A stretch of 64,000 nt of DNA. Source: Aurantimonas manganoxydans SI85-9A1 (lineage in GTDB: Bacteria > Pseudomonadota > Alphaproteobacteria > Rhizobiales > Rhizobiaceae). Under the pieces are notes generated by a model. It was not told the DNA's origin and searched no databases. It saw only the letters and a list, made by a program, of their open reading frames with translations. The stretch lies in the NCBI RefSeq assembly GCF_000153465.1, contig NZ_CH672387.1, forward strand, positions 957,180 to 1,021,179, given 5' to 3'. Positions 36,359-44,366 of the stretch are shown here, piece by piece (within the stretch, counting starts at the first letter, position 1; each line of letters starts with the position of its first letter). A program made the translations under genes and the position numbers.

Positions 36359-37519
36359 TCAGCTCGGCAGCTTGCCCGGGAAGAAGAAGTTGTAGGCCAG
36401 ACGGTAATCCGGCGAGTTGAGCAGCTCGTAATAGGAGACGCGCTCGACCCATTCGCGCTGGCTGTCGAGGATCTTCTTGAAGAAGGTGTCTTCCTCGAGC
36501 CCGACGATCAGCTCCTTCCAGGCCTCCAGCTGGGCTTCCAGGATCTCCGGCGGGGTCTGGCGGACCGTCACCCCGTCGACGTCCTGCAGTTCCTGCAGGT
36601 CCTTGGAATATTCGTTGAGGGCGAGCGCGGTGTTGGCCGTGGAGGCTGCCTCGACGCTGTATTCCATGATCGCCCGCAGGTCGTCGTCGAGATCCTCCAT
36701 GAAGTCCTTGTTGAACAGGAACTCGAAGGCCTCGCTCGCCTGGTGGTAGGAGCCGAGATAGTAGTTCTTGGCCACGTCCTGCGCACCGAAGCGACGGTCG
36801 GAGGAGGGGTTGTTGAACTCGAAGGCGTCGATGACGCCGCGCTCCATCGCCGGGACGATTTCACCGCCCGGAAGCTGGGCGACGCTCATGCCCATGGACT
36901 GCATCAGATCGGCGGCCAGACCTACGGTGCGGTACTTGAAGCCGTTGATGTCGGCGACCGAGTTGACCGGCTCCTTGAACCAGCCGAAGGGCTGTGCCGG
37001 CATCGGGAAGCCCATCATGCCGATGACGTTCAGGCCCATGACGTCCTGGGTCAGCTCCTTGTAGAGCTCGCTGCCGCCGCCCTGGTAGAACCACGACAGC
37101 ATGGTGGTCGGATTGCCGCCGAAGACCGGGCCGGTGCCGAACAGCGAGGCGGCCTTGTTCTTGCCGTACCAGTAGGCCGACACCGAATGGGCGGCATCGA
37201 TGACGCCGTCATTGACCGCGTCCATCACCTGGAAGGCGGCGACGACGGCGCCGGCCGGCAAGAGATCGATCTTGAGGCGGCCGCCAGACATGGTCTCGAC
37301 GCGCTCGACATATTGCCGGGCGAAATCCATCCAGATGTCCGAGGCCGGCCAGGACGTCTGCATCTTCACGACCAGCGGCGACTGGGCCAGCACGGCCGGT
37401 GCAGCGAGAGTGCCGGCAGCCGCTCCCGCAGCAACGACGCCACCCCTCAGGAACTTGCGGCGAGAAACGCCGTCATTCGACTTGGACAGGCTCTCAACGT
37501 TGTTATTGCGGCGCAGCAT
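36359..37519 (-). CDS. dctP: TRAP transporter substrate-binding protein (DctP type), Tat-exported
   Basis: A 386-residue periplasmic receptor, the first gene of the operon. The N-terminus has a twin-arginine motif SRRKFLRG near residues 19-26 followed by a hydrophobic region and a cut near VLAQS, so it is exported folded. The mature part has DctP signatures such as GGRLKIDLLPAGAVV, GFKYRT and the GEIVPAMERGVIDAFEF segment. The sequence resembles receptors for keto acids or aromatic acids, which is a guess. Upstream lies a 430-base gap with the probable promoter. Expression is likely independent of a local regulator: none is seen. Confidence 0.92.
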   Translation of the reverse strand: MLRRNNNVESLSKSNDGVSRRKFLRGGVVAAGAAAGTLAAPAVLAQSPLVVKMQTSWPASDIWMDFARQYVERVETMSGGRLKIDLLPAGAVVAAFQVMDAVNDGVIDAAHSVSAYWYGKNKAASLFGTGPVFGGNPTTMLSWFYQGGGSELYKELTQDVMGLNVIGMMGFPMPAQPFGWFKEPVNSVADINGFKYRTVGLAADLMQSMGMSVAQLPGGEIVPAMERGVIDAFEFNNPSSDRRFGAQDVAKNYYLGSYHQASEAFEFLFNKDFMEDLDDDLRAIMEYSVEAASTANTALALNEYSKDLQELQDVDGVTVRQTPPEILEAQLEAWKELIVGLEEDTFFKKILDSQREWVERVSYYELLNSPDYRLAYNFFFPGKLPS

Positions 37520-37904
37520 TATCTACTCCTCCCTTATGAATTCACTCGGAATGACCTGTTGCCTCCCAGCGCGTGCAAGATTGCCGATTAAAAACTCCAC
37601 GTCAATCAAGGCAGAAGCCAGTCGTCTTGAGCAGCCACTCATGTGAGGAAGGCAGCGCGCCGGGCGGGGCCGGCCAATCGCGGGCCAGCCACAGGGTGCA
37701 ACGGCGCTGCAGCAGGTGGAACAGCCGCCAGCCGATGGTTTGCAGGGGGTTGCGTGCGATTTACGTTTACGGAAGAGGCAGGTTCGGATGCGCCAGGGCG
37801 GGGTCCGCTGGGACCTGCGCGCAGCGATGCGGGGCCGCGATCACGATGGCGGGAAACGCTGCGTCGGCCGCGCCGGGTCGCAAGATGAGACCAAAGTCTA
37901 ACGT
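37520..37904. other. Intergenic region upstream of the TRAP operon
   Basis: About 385 bases with no supported gene. A purine-rich tract at 37522-37528 (complement) is the likely ribosome binding site for dctP. No promoter with a good -35 and -10 pair, no operator palindrome and no adjacent regulator gene is recognised. Confidence 0.5.
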
Positions 37905-37934
37905 GCCGGGCGGTGCAAAACCGCGCCGCCCGGC
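37905..37934 (-). terminator. Hairpin after the zinc-type alcohol dehydrogenase-like gene
   Basis: A 9-bp GC stem (37905-37913 with 37926-37934) with a 12-base loop, immediately downstream of the stop at 37950 on the minus strand. The following U-run is weak, so this is a possible terminator only. Confidence 0.4.
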
Positions 37935-37949
37935 TGTGCCGATCGGTGC

Positions 37950-38957
37950 CTAGAATTCCAGGCAGATCTTGCCGAAATGCGCGCCCGATTCCTCGTGGCG
38001 GAAGGCGTCGGCGATGTCCTCCAGCGCGAAGCTGCGGTCGATGACCGGCTTCATGCCGATGGCGTCGATGGCGCGGACCAAGTCCATCTGGTGCCGCCGG
38101 CTGCCGACGATGAGCCCCTGCAGGCGCTGGTGTTTCGCCATCAGGGCGGCGGTCGGCACCTCGCCGGCGCGACCGGTGAGGACGCCGATGAGGGCGATGT
38201 GGCCGCCGATCCGACAGGCGGTGATCGACTGCGGCAATGTGCCCGGACCGCCGACCTCGATGACGTGGTCGACGCCGCGGCCCTCGGTGAGGTCGAGGAC
38301 GGTCTTTCCCCAAGTTTCGTCGCGCTTGTAGTTGATGGTGTGGTCAGCGCCCATCTCGCGCAGCCGTTCCAGCTTCTCGTCAGAGGAGGAGGTGGCGATG
38401 ACGCGGGCGCCCATCAGCCGCGCGAATTGCAGCGCGAAGATCGAGACGCCACCGGTGCCCAGAACCAGCACGGTGTCGCCGGCCTTGATGCCGCCATCGA
38501 CGACGAGAGCGCGCCAGGCGGTGAGGCCGGCGGTGGTCAGGGTGGCGGCTTCGGCGTGGCTGAAACCCTTCGGGGCATGGGTGAACCAGGTGGCGGGACG
38601 CACGACCTCCTCGCGGGCATAGCCGTCGACGCCGTCGCCGGGCGTGGTCTTGAAGTCGGCCACCGGCGGTTCGCCGTCGAGCCACAACGGGAAGAAGGTC
38701 GAGACGACATGGTCGCCAACGGTAAACTCGCTGACGCCGTCGCCGACGGCCTCCACGGTGCCGGCGCCGTCGGACATCGGGATCCGGCCGTCCTCGGTCG
38801 GCATGCGGCCGCTGACGACGCCGTAATCGTGGAAATTGAGGGAACTGGCGCGGATGCGGACGCGGATTTCACCGGGGCCGGGCGCGCCCGGTGCGTCGCG
38901 CTCGACGAGTTGCAACTGGTCGAGGCCGCCGGGCTTGCTGAGCTGGATTACGCGCAT
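37950..38957 (-). CDS. MDR-family NAD(P)-dependent alcohol dehydrogenase-like protein
   Basis: A 335-residue medium-chain dehydrogenase/reductase. The N-terminal catalytic domain includes ASSLNFHDYGVV and a GAGTVEAVGDGV loop; the nucleotide domain has the motif VLGTGGVSIFALQFA near residues 165-180. No structural-zinc cysteine cluster (four Cys) is seen and the usual catalytic Cys near residue 40 is replaced by Asn (LNFHD), so it belongs with zinc-independent MDR types such as quinone oxidoreductases. Substrate unknown. The ATG at 38957 (MRVIQLSKPGG) is chosen; a longer frame to 39038 gives a proline-rich non-family start. Confidence 0.85.
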   Translation of the reverse strand: MRVIQLSKPGGLDQLQLVERDAPGAPGPGEIRVRIRASSLNFHDYGVVSGRMPTEDGRIPMSDGAGTVEAVGDGVSEFTVGDHVVSTFFPLWLDGEPPVADFKTTPGDGVDGYAREEVVRPATWFTHAPKGFSHAEAATLTTAGLTAWRALVVDGGIKAGDTVLVLGTGGVSIFALQFARLMGARVIATSSSDEKLERLREMGADHTINYKRDETWGKTVLDLTEGRGVDHVIEVGGPGTLPQSITACRIGGHIALIGVLTGRAGEVPTAALMAKHQRLQGLIVGSRRHQMDLVRAIDAIGMKPVIDRSFALEDIADAFRHEESGAHFGKICLEF

Positions 38958-39115
38958 CGCGTTGTCTCCTGGGTTCGCTGGAAGGGGTGGGGAGCGAACG
39001 CAAGGAGGCGAGGGCGGTTGCGGCTTGGCGGCGAACACACCGTCGCCTGCGTCGCTCGAGAGCGGGCCGTGGACCCGCAGATGAGGCGATCGGCGTTCGC
39101 CGACCGCGGTGGCGA

Positions 39116-39667
39116 TCAGCCGTGGAAGGCGGTCTTCAGAAGGTCGATCTGTTCGCCGACGGGGTTGCGCGCGGCGTGCTCCGGCTCGGCAGCGTTCTCG
39201 CCGTAGATCTCGCGATCCAGCATGGCGATGCGGCGTTCCAGCATGAGGGCGCGTTCGACGAGATCGCGGAAGGCTTCCGGCAGTTCGCCGTAATTCGGCG
39301 AATCCTTGGCGCTGCCGAGACCTTCCAGACGGACCTTGACCTTCTCGGCCTCGACCTGGGCGCGCGACATGTCGCCCTGATTGGCGGCGCGCTGGAGCAG
39401 CAGCCAGGAGGCGACCTGCATCAGCCGGGTGGTCAGGCGCATGGATTCGGCGGCGTAGAGCGTGGTGCCGTGCTTGGACAGCGCCTTCGCCTCGACCCGG
39501 CCGGCGCCGTCGAGATAGATCGCCGTCTCGTCGACCAGGGCCATGCCCTGATTGAACAGCGGCTGGAAGGAGCGCGAGAAGGCCAGATGCTCGGCGAGCC
39601 GGATCGTGCGGTCGCCGTCCGATGTGCCGTTTGATTGGATCGTCATCGGGCCGAATTCACTCCCCAT
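39116..39667 (-). CDS. rcdA: DUF1465 protein, RcdA-type protease adaptor
   Basis: A 183-residue helical protein of the DUF1465/RcdA family. In Caulobacter RcdA links the ClpXP protease to CtrA degradation during the cell cycle. The core (about residues 20-150) is strongly helical with the RSFQPLFNQGMALVDETA segment characteristic of the family; the last ~30 residues are a flexible tail (PVGEQIDLL). The ATG at 39667 or the one seven codons later (39646, MTIQSNG) is the start. Its upstream region holds two TTAA half-sites six bases apart. Function is transferred from Caulobacter. Confidence 0.85.
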   Translation of the reverse strand: MGSEFGPMTIQSNGTSDGDRTIRLAEHLAFSRSFQPLFNQGMALVDETAIYLDGAGRVEAKALSKHGTTLYAAESMRLTTRLMQVASWLLLQRAANQGDMSRAQVEAEKVKVRLEGLGSAKDSPNYGELPEAFRDLVERALMLERRIAMLDREIYGENAAEPEHAARNPVGEQIDLLKTAFHG

Positions 39668-39783
39668 CGCGGACACCTTTTCGCACTGCCAGAATCGGTC
39701 GGACCGCGAACAGGGCGCGATCGTCGAACGAGAACAGGGTGCGTCCGTTACCAAGGCTTTGCAAGCGAGGGCGCCGGATAAGG

Positions 39784-39797
39784 TTAATTGCTGTTAA
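39784..39797. promoter_or_regulatory. CtrA-box-like TTAA-N6-TTAA upstream of rcdA
   Basis: Two TTAA half-sites (39784-39787 and 39794-39797) separated by six bases, about 120 bases before the rcdA start. The consensus spacing is seven, so this is only a near match. The Caulobacter rcdA gene is under CtrA control, which is why it is noted. Confidence 0.3.
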
Positions 39798-39836
39798 GCA
39801 AGCGCGGCAGGGGCGGGACGGTTCCGCCGGTCCGTC

Positions 39837-39915
39837 AAAAAAAGGGGCCGCGTGAGCGGCCCTTCAGGAGTTTTCAACAGGGAGGCGTCAAACGGGGCGG
39901 AAACCGCTCCGTCTA
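39837..39915 (-). ncRNA. Candidate trans-acting small RNA (MmgR/alpha-r8-like)
   Basis: On the minus strand two hairpins are joined by a single-stranded stretch. The first stem is at 39912-39890 (nine base pairs with one wobble, loop TTT), the second is a strong terminator (stem 39862-39844, tetraloop, then seven Us, 39843-39837). The linker contains CCTCCC and reads GCCTCCCTGTTGAAAACTCC. The total is about 78 bases. No gene is upstream on this strand and no open frame fits, so the terminator needs its own transcript. This layout (77-base RNA, two hairpins and a CCUCCC linker) is what I recall for MmgR of Sinorhizobium. The promoter was not recognised. Confidence 0.55.
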
Positions 39916-40055
39916 TCCATCAATCCGGCGTTCCTTCAATCTGGACTGATCTCAGTTAAACCCCGGAAACCTTACTCAGGGCTTAACGGTGGTTCGCTTT
40001 CGTAGGAATTTCTCTACGTTTCGAGGCGACGGCCAACACGGAGATCACGCAGACC

Positions 40056-41063
40056 ATGACGATACCCCAGGACATGCAGGCGGCCCTTCTCGACGGATTC
40101 GGCGGCCCCGAGGTGCTGAAGCCCGGCACGCGGCCGGTGCCGAAGCCGGCCGCCGGCGAGGTGCTGGTGGCGGTGGCCGCGGCCGGGGTGAACCGCCCGG
40201 ACGTGATGCAGCGCCAGGGGATGTATCCGGCGCCGGCCGACGCGCCGGACTGGCCGGGCCTGGAGATCGCCGGCACCGTCGCGGCACTGGGCGAAGGCGC
40301 CAGCCGCTTTGCCGTGGGTGACCGGGTGATGGCGCTGGTGCCGGGCGGCGGCTATGCCGAATACGCCACCGTGGCCGAGGTGAACGCGATCCCGGTGCCG
40401 ACATCGCTGTCGATGATCGAGGCGGCCGGCGTGCCGGAGACCTATTTCACCGTCTGGCACAACGTCTTCCAGCGGGCCAGGCTGACGGCGGGCGAGAGCT
40501 TCCTCGTCCATGGCGGCACGTCGGGCATCGGCACGACGGCGATCCAGCTGGCGAAGCATTTCGGGGCGCGGGTGTTCGCCACGGCGGGCAGCGACGACAA
40601 GTGCCGCGCGGCCGAATCCCTCGGCGCCGAGGCCTGCATCAACTACCGCACGCAGGATTTCGTCGAGGGGCTGCGCGAGAAGACCGATGGCAAGGGCGTC
40701 GACGTGATCCTCGACATGGTCGGCGGCGAGTACACGCCGCGCAATCTGCAGCTGGCTGCCGAGGACGGGCGGATCGTGCAGATCGCCTTCCTGAAGGGGC
40801 CGAAGACGCAGATCGACCTGACGCCGCTGATGCGCAAGCGGCTGACCTTCACCGGCTCGACCCTGCGCAACCGGCCGGTCAGCTTCAAGGCGGTGATCGC
40901 CTCCGAACTCACCGAGCAGGTGGTGCCGCTCCTGGAAGCGGGGACGGTGAAGCCGCTGATCGACGAGGTCTATCCGCTGGAAAAGGCCGCCGATGCGCAT
41001 CGCCACATGGACGAGGATCACATCGGCAAGATCATCCTGACGACGCGCCATCTGGAGAGCTGA
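40056..41063 (+). CDS. NAD(P)H quinone oxidoreductase, PIG3/QorB-like MDR protein
   Basis: A 335-residue zinc-independent MDR enzyme. The catalytic domain has GVNRPDVMQRQGMYP near residues 48-62; the nucleotide loop is VHGGTSGIGTTAIQLA near residues 150-165, and the GEYTPRNLQLA segment places it in the PIG3/TP53I3-like quinone oxidoreductases, which reduce quinones with NADPH. ATG 40056 has ACGGAGA upstream. It stands alone, downstream of the divergent small RNA candidate and upstream of trcR. Confidence 0.9.
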   Translation: MTIPQDMQAALLDGFGGPEVLKPGTRPVPKPAAGEVLVAVAAAGVNRPDVMQRQGMYPAPADAPDWPGLEIAGTVAALGEGASRFAVGDRVMALVPGGGYAEYATVAEVNAIPVPTSLSMIEAAGVPETYFTVWHNVFQRARLTAGESFLVHGGTSGIGTTAIQLAKHFGARVFATAGSDDKCRAAESLGAEACINYRTQDFVEGLREKTDGKGVDVILDMVGGEYTPRNLQLAAEDGRIVQIAFLKGPKTQIDLTPLMRKRLTFTGSTLRNRPVSFKAVIASELTEQVVPLLEAGTVKPLIDEVYPLEKAADAHRHMDEDHIGKIILTTRHLES

Positions 41064-41223
41064 GCGCGTCGCGGCGGCCCCTGCCGGGCCGCCGCGACGG
41101 GAAATCCGGCGATTTCCTTGCACCAATATGGCTAACGGCCTATAAGGGCGCCCGAATTCCCGTACATGTGGTGAGTATCCACGGCCGGCCCTTTCCGGGG
41201 CAGGCACTTAGGAGGATTGTATC

Positions 41224-41925
41224 GTGGCACAGCAATTATTGATGCCAAAAGCGACCGCCGTCTGGCTGGTCGACAACACTTCGCTGTCCTTCGAACAGAT
41301 CGCGGATTTCTGCACGCTGCACCATCTCGAGGTGAAGGCGATCGCCGACGGCGAATCGGCCCAGGGCATCAAGGGTCTCGACCCGATCATGACCGGCCAG
41401 CTGTCGCGCGAGGAGATCGAGGCGGCGGAGAAGGATCCGAACCGCAAGCTGAAGCTCGCCGCGCCGAAGGTGCGGGTGCCCGAGGCCAAGCGCAAGGCGC
41501 CGCGCTACACGCCGGTGTCGAAGCGCCAGGACCGCCCGAACGCGATTCTATGGCTGGTGCGCAACCATCCGGAGCTGAAGGATTCGCAGATCTCGAACCT
41601 GGTCGGCACGACCAAGAACACGATCCAGCAGATCCGCGACCGCAGCCACTGGAACTCGGCCAATCTGCAGCCGATGGACCCGGTGACGCTGGGCCTGTGC
41701 ACGCAGATCAATCTCGACCTGGAAGTCGAGAAGGCCTCGCGCGGTATCATCCGCCCCGAGGAGATCGCCGAGGAAGAGCGCCTGCTGTCGGCCTCGCAGA
41801 CCCAGAACTGGGACCGCTCGCGCGAAGACCGCGAGGAGGGCGAGCTCGACGCGGCGGCAGTGTTCGCCAAGCTCTCCTCGATGCAGAGCACGGACACCGA
41901 CGAAGACGACGGCAGCCAGAACTGA
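41224..41925 (+). CDS. trcR: Cell-cycle transcriptional regulator TrcR (DUF1013)
   Basis: A 233-residue protein of the DUF1013 family, named TrcR in alphaproteobacteria and linked in Caulobacter to transcriptional control with RNA polymerase. The N-terminal half has a helix-turn-helix-like pattern (LSFEQIADFCTLHHLEVK), and a second helical region with LKDSQISNLVGTTKNTIQQI near residues 116-135 looks like another HTH. It starts with GTG at 41224, eight bases after AGGAGG. A strong terminator follows at 41961-41992. Monocistronic. Confidence 0.92.
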   Translation: MAQQLLMPKATAVWLVDNTSLSFEQIADFCTLHHLEVKAIADGESAQGIKGLDPIMTGQLSREEIEAAEKDPNRKLKLAAPKVRVPEAKRKAPRYTPVSKRQDRPNAILWLVRNHPELKDSQISNLVGTTKNTIQQIRDRSHWNSANLQPMDPVTLGLCTQINLDLEVEKASRGIIRPEEIAEEERLLSASQTQNWDRSREDREEGELDAAAVFAKLSSMQSTDTDEDDGSQN

Positions 41926-41960
41926 GATCGCCCGCGGCCGCACAGGCTTCGGGACATGTC

Positions 41961-41992
41961 AAAGCGGCGCCGGAGTGATCCGGCGCCGCTTT
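41961..41992 (+). terminator. Intrinsic terminator after trcR
   Basis: A 14-bp perfect stem (41961-41974 with 41979-41992) with loop GTGA, ending in TTTC. It may also serve the convergent SDR gene, which ends at 42051 on the other strand. Confidence 0.85.
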
Positions 41993-42050
41993 CGTTTGTG
42001 GGAATGTTTCGGGAGGCGGGACGGCGGCCGGGCGGCCTGCCGCCCTGCGC

Positions 42051-42842
42051 TCAGTCGGGCTCGGGCGGCGCGACGGTGTAGTTGAGGCCGAGGCGGCCGC
42101 CATCGGCATAGAGCGTCTGGCCGGTGACGTAGCTGGCCTCGGCGGAGGCGAGGAAGGCGGCCAGCGCGGCGATCTCCGACGGCTCGCCGATGCGGCCCAT
42201 CGGGGTGCGCGACAGGATGCGCGCCGTGGCGTCCTTGTCGGCGACGACCGAGCGCAGCATGTCGGTCATGATCGAGCCCGGTCCGATGGCGTTGACGCGG
42301 ATGCCGTAGGGCGCCAGCGACTGGGCCATCACCTTGGTGAGCTGGTTCATGCCGCCCTTGGAGACCGAATAGCCGACCTGGTCGGGCAGAGCGAAGACGG
42401 CGTTGACCGACGACATGTTGACGATCGATCCCGCCTCGCCGCCATCCTTGACCTTCTGCACCAGATGCCGCGCCACAGCCTGGCCGCACAGGAAGGCGCC
42501 CTTCAGATTGACGTTCAGCACCCTGTCGAAGGCTTCCTCTTCCAGATCGAGGAAGTCGGCCTTGTGAACGATGCCGGCATTGTTGACCAGGATGTCCACG
42601 TCGCCGAAATCGTCGAGGGCGGTGGCGACGAGATTGTGGACATGCAGCCGGTCGGCGACGTTGCAGACCACCGAGCGGATCTCGCCCAGTTCCTTCAGTT
42701 CGGCCGCGGCAGCGAGGCCGGCCCGCTCGTCGACATCGGCGATGATCACCCGGGCGCCGTCCTGCAGGAAGCGGCGGGCGATGGCCTGGCCGATCCCCTT
42801 GGCGCCACCGGTGACGATCGCGACCTTGCCTTCGAGTGACAT
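42051..42842 (-). CDS. SDR family oxidoreductase
   Basis: A 263-residue classical short-chain dehydrogenase. The cofactor motif TGGAKGIGQAIA is at about residues 10-21, NNAGI near residue 88, and the catalytic Ser and YSVSK near residues 145 and 158-162, all intact. Substrate unknown; sequence style resembles 3-oxoacyl-ACP reductase or sorbitol/gluconate-type SDRs. I chose the ATG at 42842 (MSLEGKV); the frame extends to 42914 but the extra residues are unlike the family. It is convergent with trcR and divergent from the gene at 43092. Confidence 0.88.
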   Translation of the reverse strand: MSLEGKVAIVTGGAKGIGQAIARRFLQDGARVIIADVDERAGLAAAAELKELGEIRSVVCNVADRLHVHNLVATALDDFGDVDILVNNAGIVHKADFLDLEEEAFDRVLNVNLKGAFLCGQAVARHLVQKVKDGGEAGSIVNMSSVNAVFALPDQVGYSVSKGGMNQLTKVMAQSLAPYGIRVNAIGPGSIMTDMLRSVVADKDATARILSRTPMGRIGEPSEIAALAAFLASAEASYVTGQTLYADGGRLGLNYTVAPPEPD

Positions 42843-43091
42843 GGCGCTTCTCCTTTGACATCTCAGCCGCGCCGAACGCGGCAACGCGCTCTCCATACCA
42901 GAATGGGCGGGCAAGGGCAGGGGCGCCGGCCCGGTTCGCCGGTCGCCGCGTCAGCCTCGGTCCAGACGGCGATGCTTATGCTGCCGGCAGGCACGGGATT
43001 GAACGCCGCAGGGGCGCCGATTAGTGTCGCCCTGTCTCTTCCCATCGCGCGCAAGGCGCCGAGGGGCTCTTTGCAAGTGGAGTGACCGTCC

Positions 43092-44312
43092 TTGGCCAGC
43101 GCGATCGAACAGAGCGTCAGACGCGCGCTGCAGAAGGGGAATGCCGCCGATCCGGATTTTCGCCTCGTGGTCTACGAAGCGGCCGAACGCGCCATTCTCC
43201 GCGTGCAGTCGGCGCAGCACAGCGACGAGGCGGAAGCCGATCGCAAGCGCCAGGCGCTGATCAGCGCGATCGAGGCGATCGAGGCGGAATATCCGGCGCC
43301 GGGCGGCTATGGGGACGATGCGGTGTCCGGGGACGGCGACGCGACGGCATCGGCCGAGCCGGAGGTCGCCGCGCCCGCGACGCCACCGCGCCCGGCGGAA
43401 ACACCGGACGCGATGCCGACCCCCGACGACGAGACGCAGGCGGGCGAAACGCCGTACACCGCCGCGCCGGTGGCTGGTGCGACGCGCACCGCCGAGGCGG
43501 CGCCCACGTCACCGACGCCCGCCGCAAAGGCGACTTTCGCAAAGACGCCGGCCGCCAAGGTGCCCCCGGCCAAGGTCGATGCGAAGGCCGCCAAGCCCGG
43601 CGCCGCGACATCGACCAAGCCGGTACGCGACCGCTGGTCGCCCGACCACAAGCCGAAGCGCGGCCGTCCGTTCAGCGAGGCCAGCAACAAGCTGATCGGC
43701 GCGGTCATCGTCGTCCTGTTGCTGCTGCTGATCGCCGCGGCGGCCTGGGTCGTGCTGCCGCTGTTCTCCACCACGCCGGCGCCGGTCGCCAGCGAGGATG
43801 GGCCGACCATCGCCGAGACGATCCAGTCGGCCGGCGAGGACCCGGCGCTGACCGGCGGTCCGTCACCGGACAACTGGATCGACGTCTTCGCCGGCACCGA
43901 CCTGGAGAAGATCGCGGCCGAGGGCGGCGCGCGCGCCAGCGCGGTGGCGGGATCGGGCGGCCGGATGGCCGTGCAGATCGCCGCGCCGGCCGATGGCGAC
44001 GGGTCGGAGGTCAGCCTGGTCATCGGCGCCGGGATCGTCGAGCAGATCGCCGGCAGCCGGGCCCGCGGCGAACTGGCCGTCGGATCGCCCGACGACCAGG
44101 GGCGCGAGTTCAGCGTGAGCTGCCTGTTCGCCGGCGAAACGGTCTGCGGACGCCAACGCTTCCAGGTGAGCGCCGCGGAGGAGACCTTCGTCTTCGACAT
44201 GGCGGTGCCGGAAGGCGCCATGGGCGCCGCGCAGCTGGTCATCGATCCGCAGATCGGCGCCGGGGCGGGCGACCTGAACGTCTACGGGTTCCGTGTCCAG
44301 GCCATCGACTAG
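43092..44312 (+). CDS. Conserved single-span membrane protein upstream of phoR
   Basis: A 406-residue protein. Residues 1-60 are helical and charged (IEQSVRRALQKGNA start), residues ~70-190 are alanine, threonine and proline-rich with low complexity, a membrane segment lies at about 209-235 (KLIGAVIVVLLLLLIAAAAW), and the outer C-terminal domain (about 245-406) is beta-rich and not assigned to a family, with two cysteines. The start is TTG at 43092, with GGAG about ten bases upstream; no in-frame ATG lies nearby. Stop 44312 is 55 bases before phoR. Its position at the head of the pho cluster suggests it may be co-transcribed. Function unknown. Confidence 0.75.
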   Translation: MASAIEQSVRRALQKGNAADPDFRLVVYEAAERAILRVQSAQHSDEAEADRKRQALISAIEAIEAEYPAPGGYGDDAVSGDGDATASAEPEVAAPATPPRPAETPDAMPTPDDETQAGETPYTAAPVAGATRTAEAAPTSPTPAAKATFAKTPAAKVPPAKVDAKAAKPGAATSTKPVRDRWSPDHKPKRGRPFSEASNKLIGAVIVVLLLLLIAAAAWVVLPLFSTTPAPVASEDGPTIAETIQSAGEDPALTGGPSPDNWIDVFAGTDLEKIAAEGGARASAVAGSGGRMAVQIAAPADGDGSEVSLVIGAGIVEQIAGSRARGELAVGSPDDQGREFSVSCLFAGETVCGRQRFQVSAAEETFVFDMAVPEGAMGAAQLVIDPQIGAGAGDLNVYGFRVQAID

Positions 44313-44366
44313 CGCCGCCGCCGCGCGCTCGCGAACCGCGCCGGGCGCCAACCGGCGTCATCGATC

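Noticed and set aside
37905-37934. Hairpin as a definite terminator
   Set aside because: The U-run is weak; it is kept only as a low-confidence feature.
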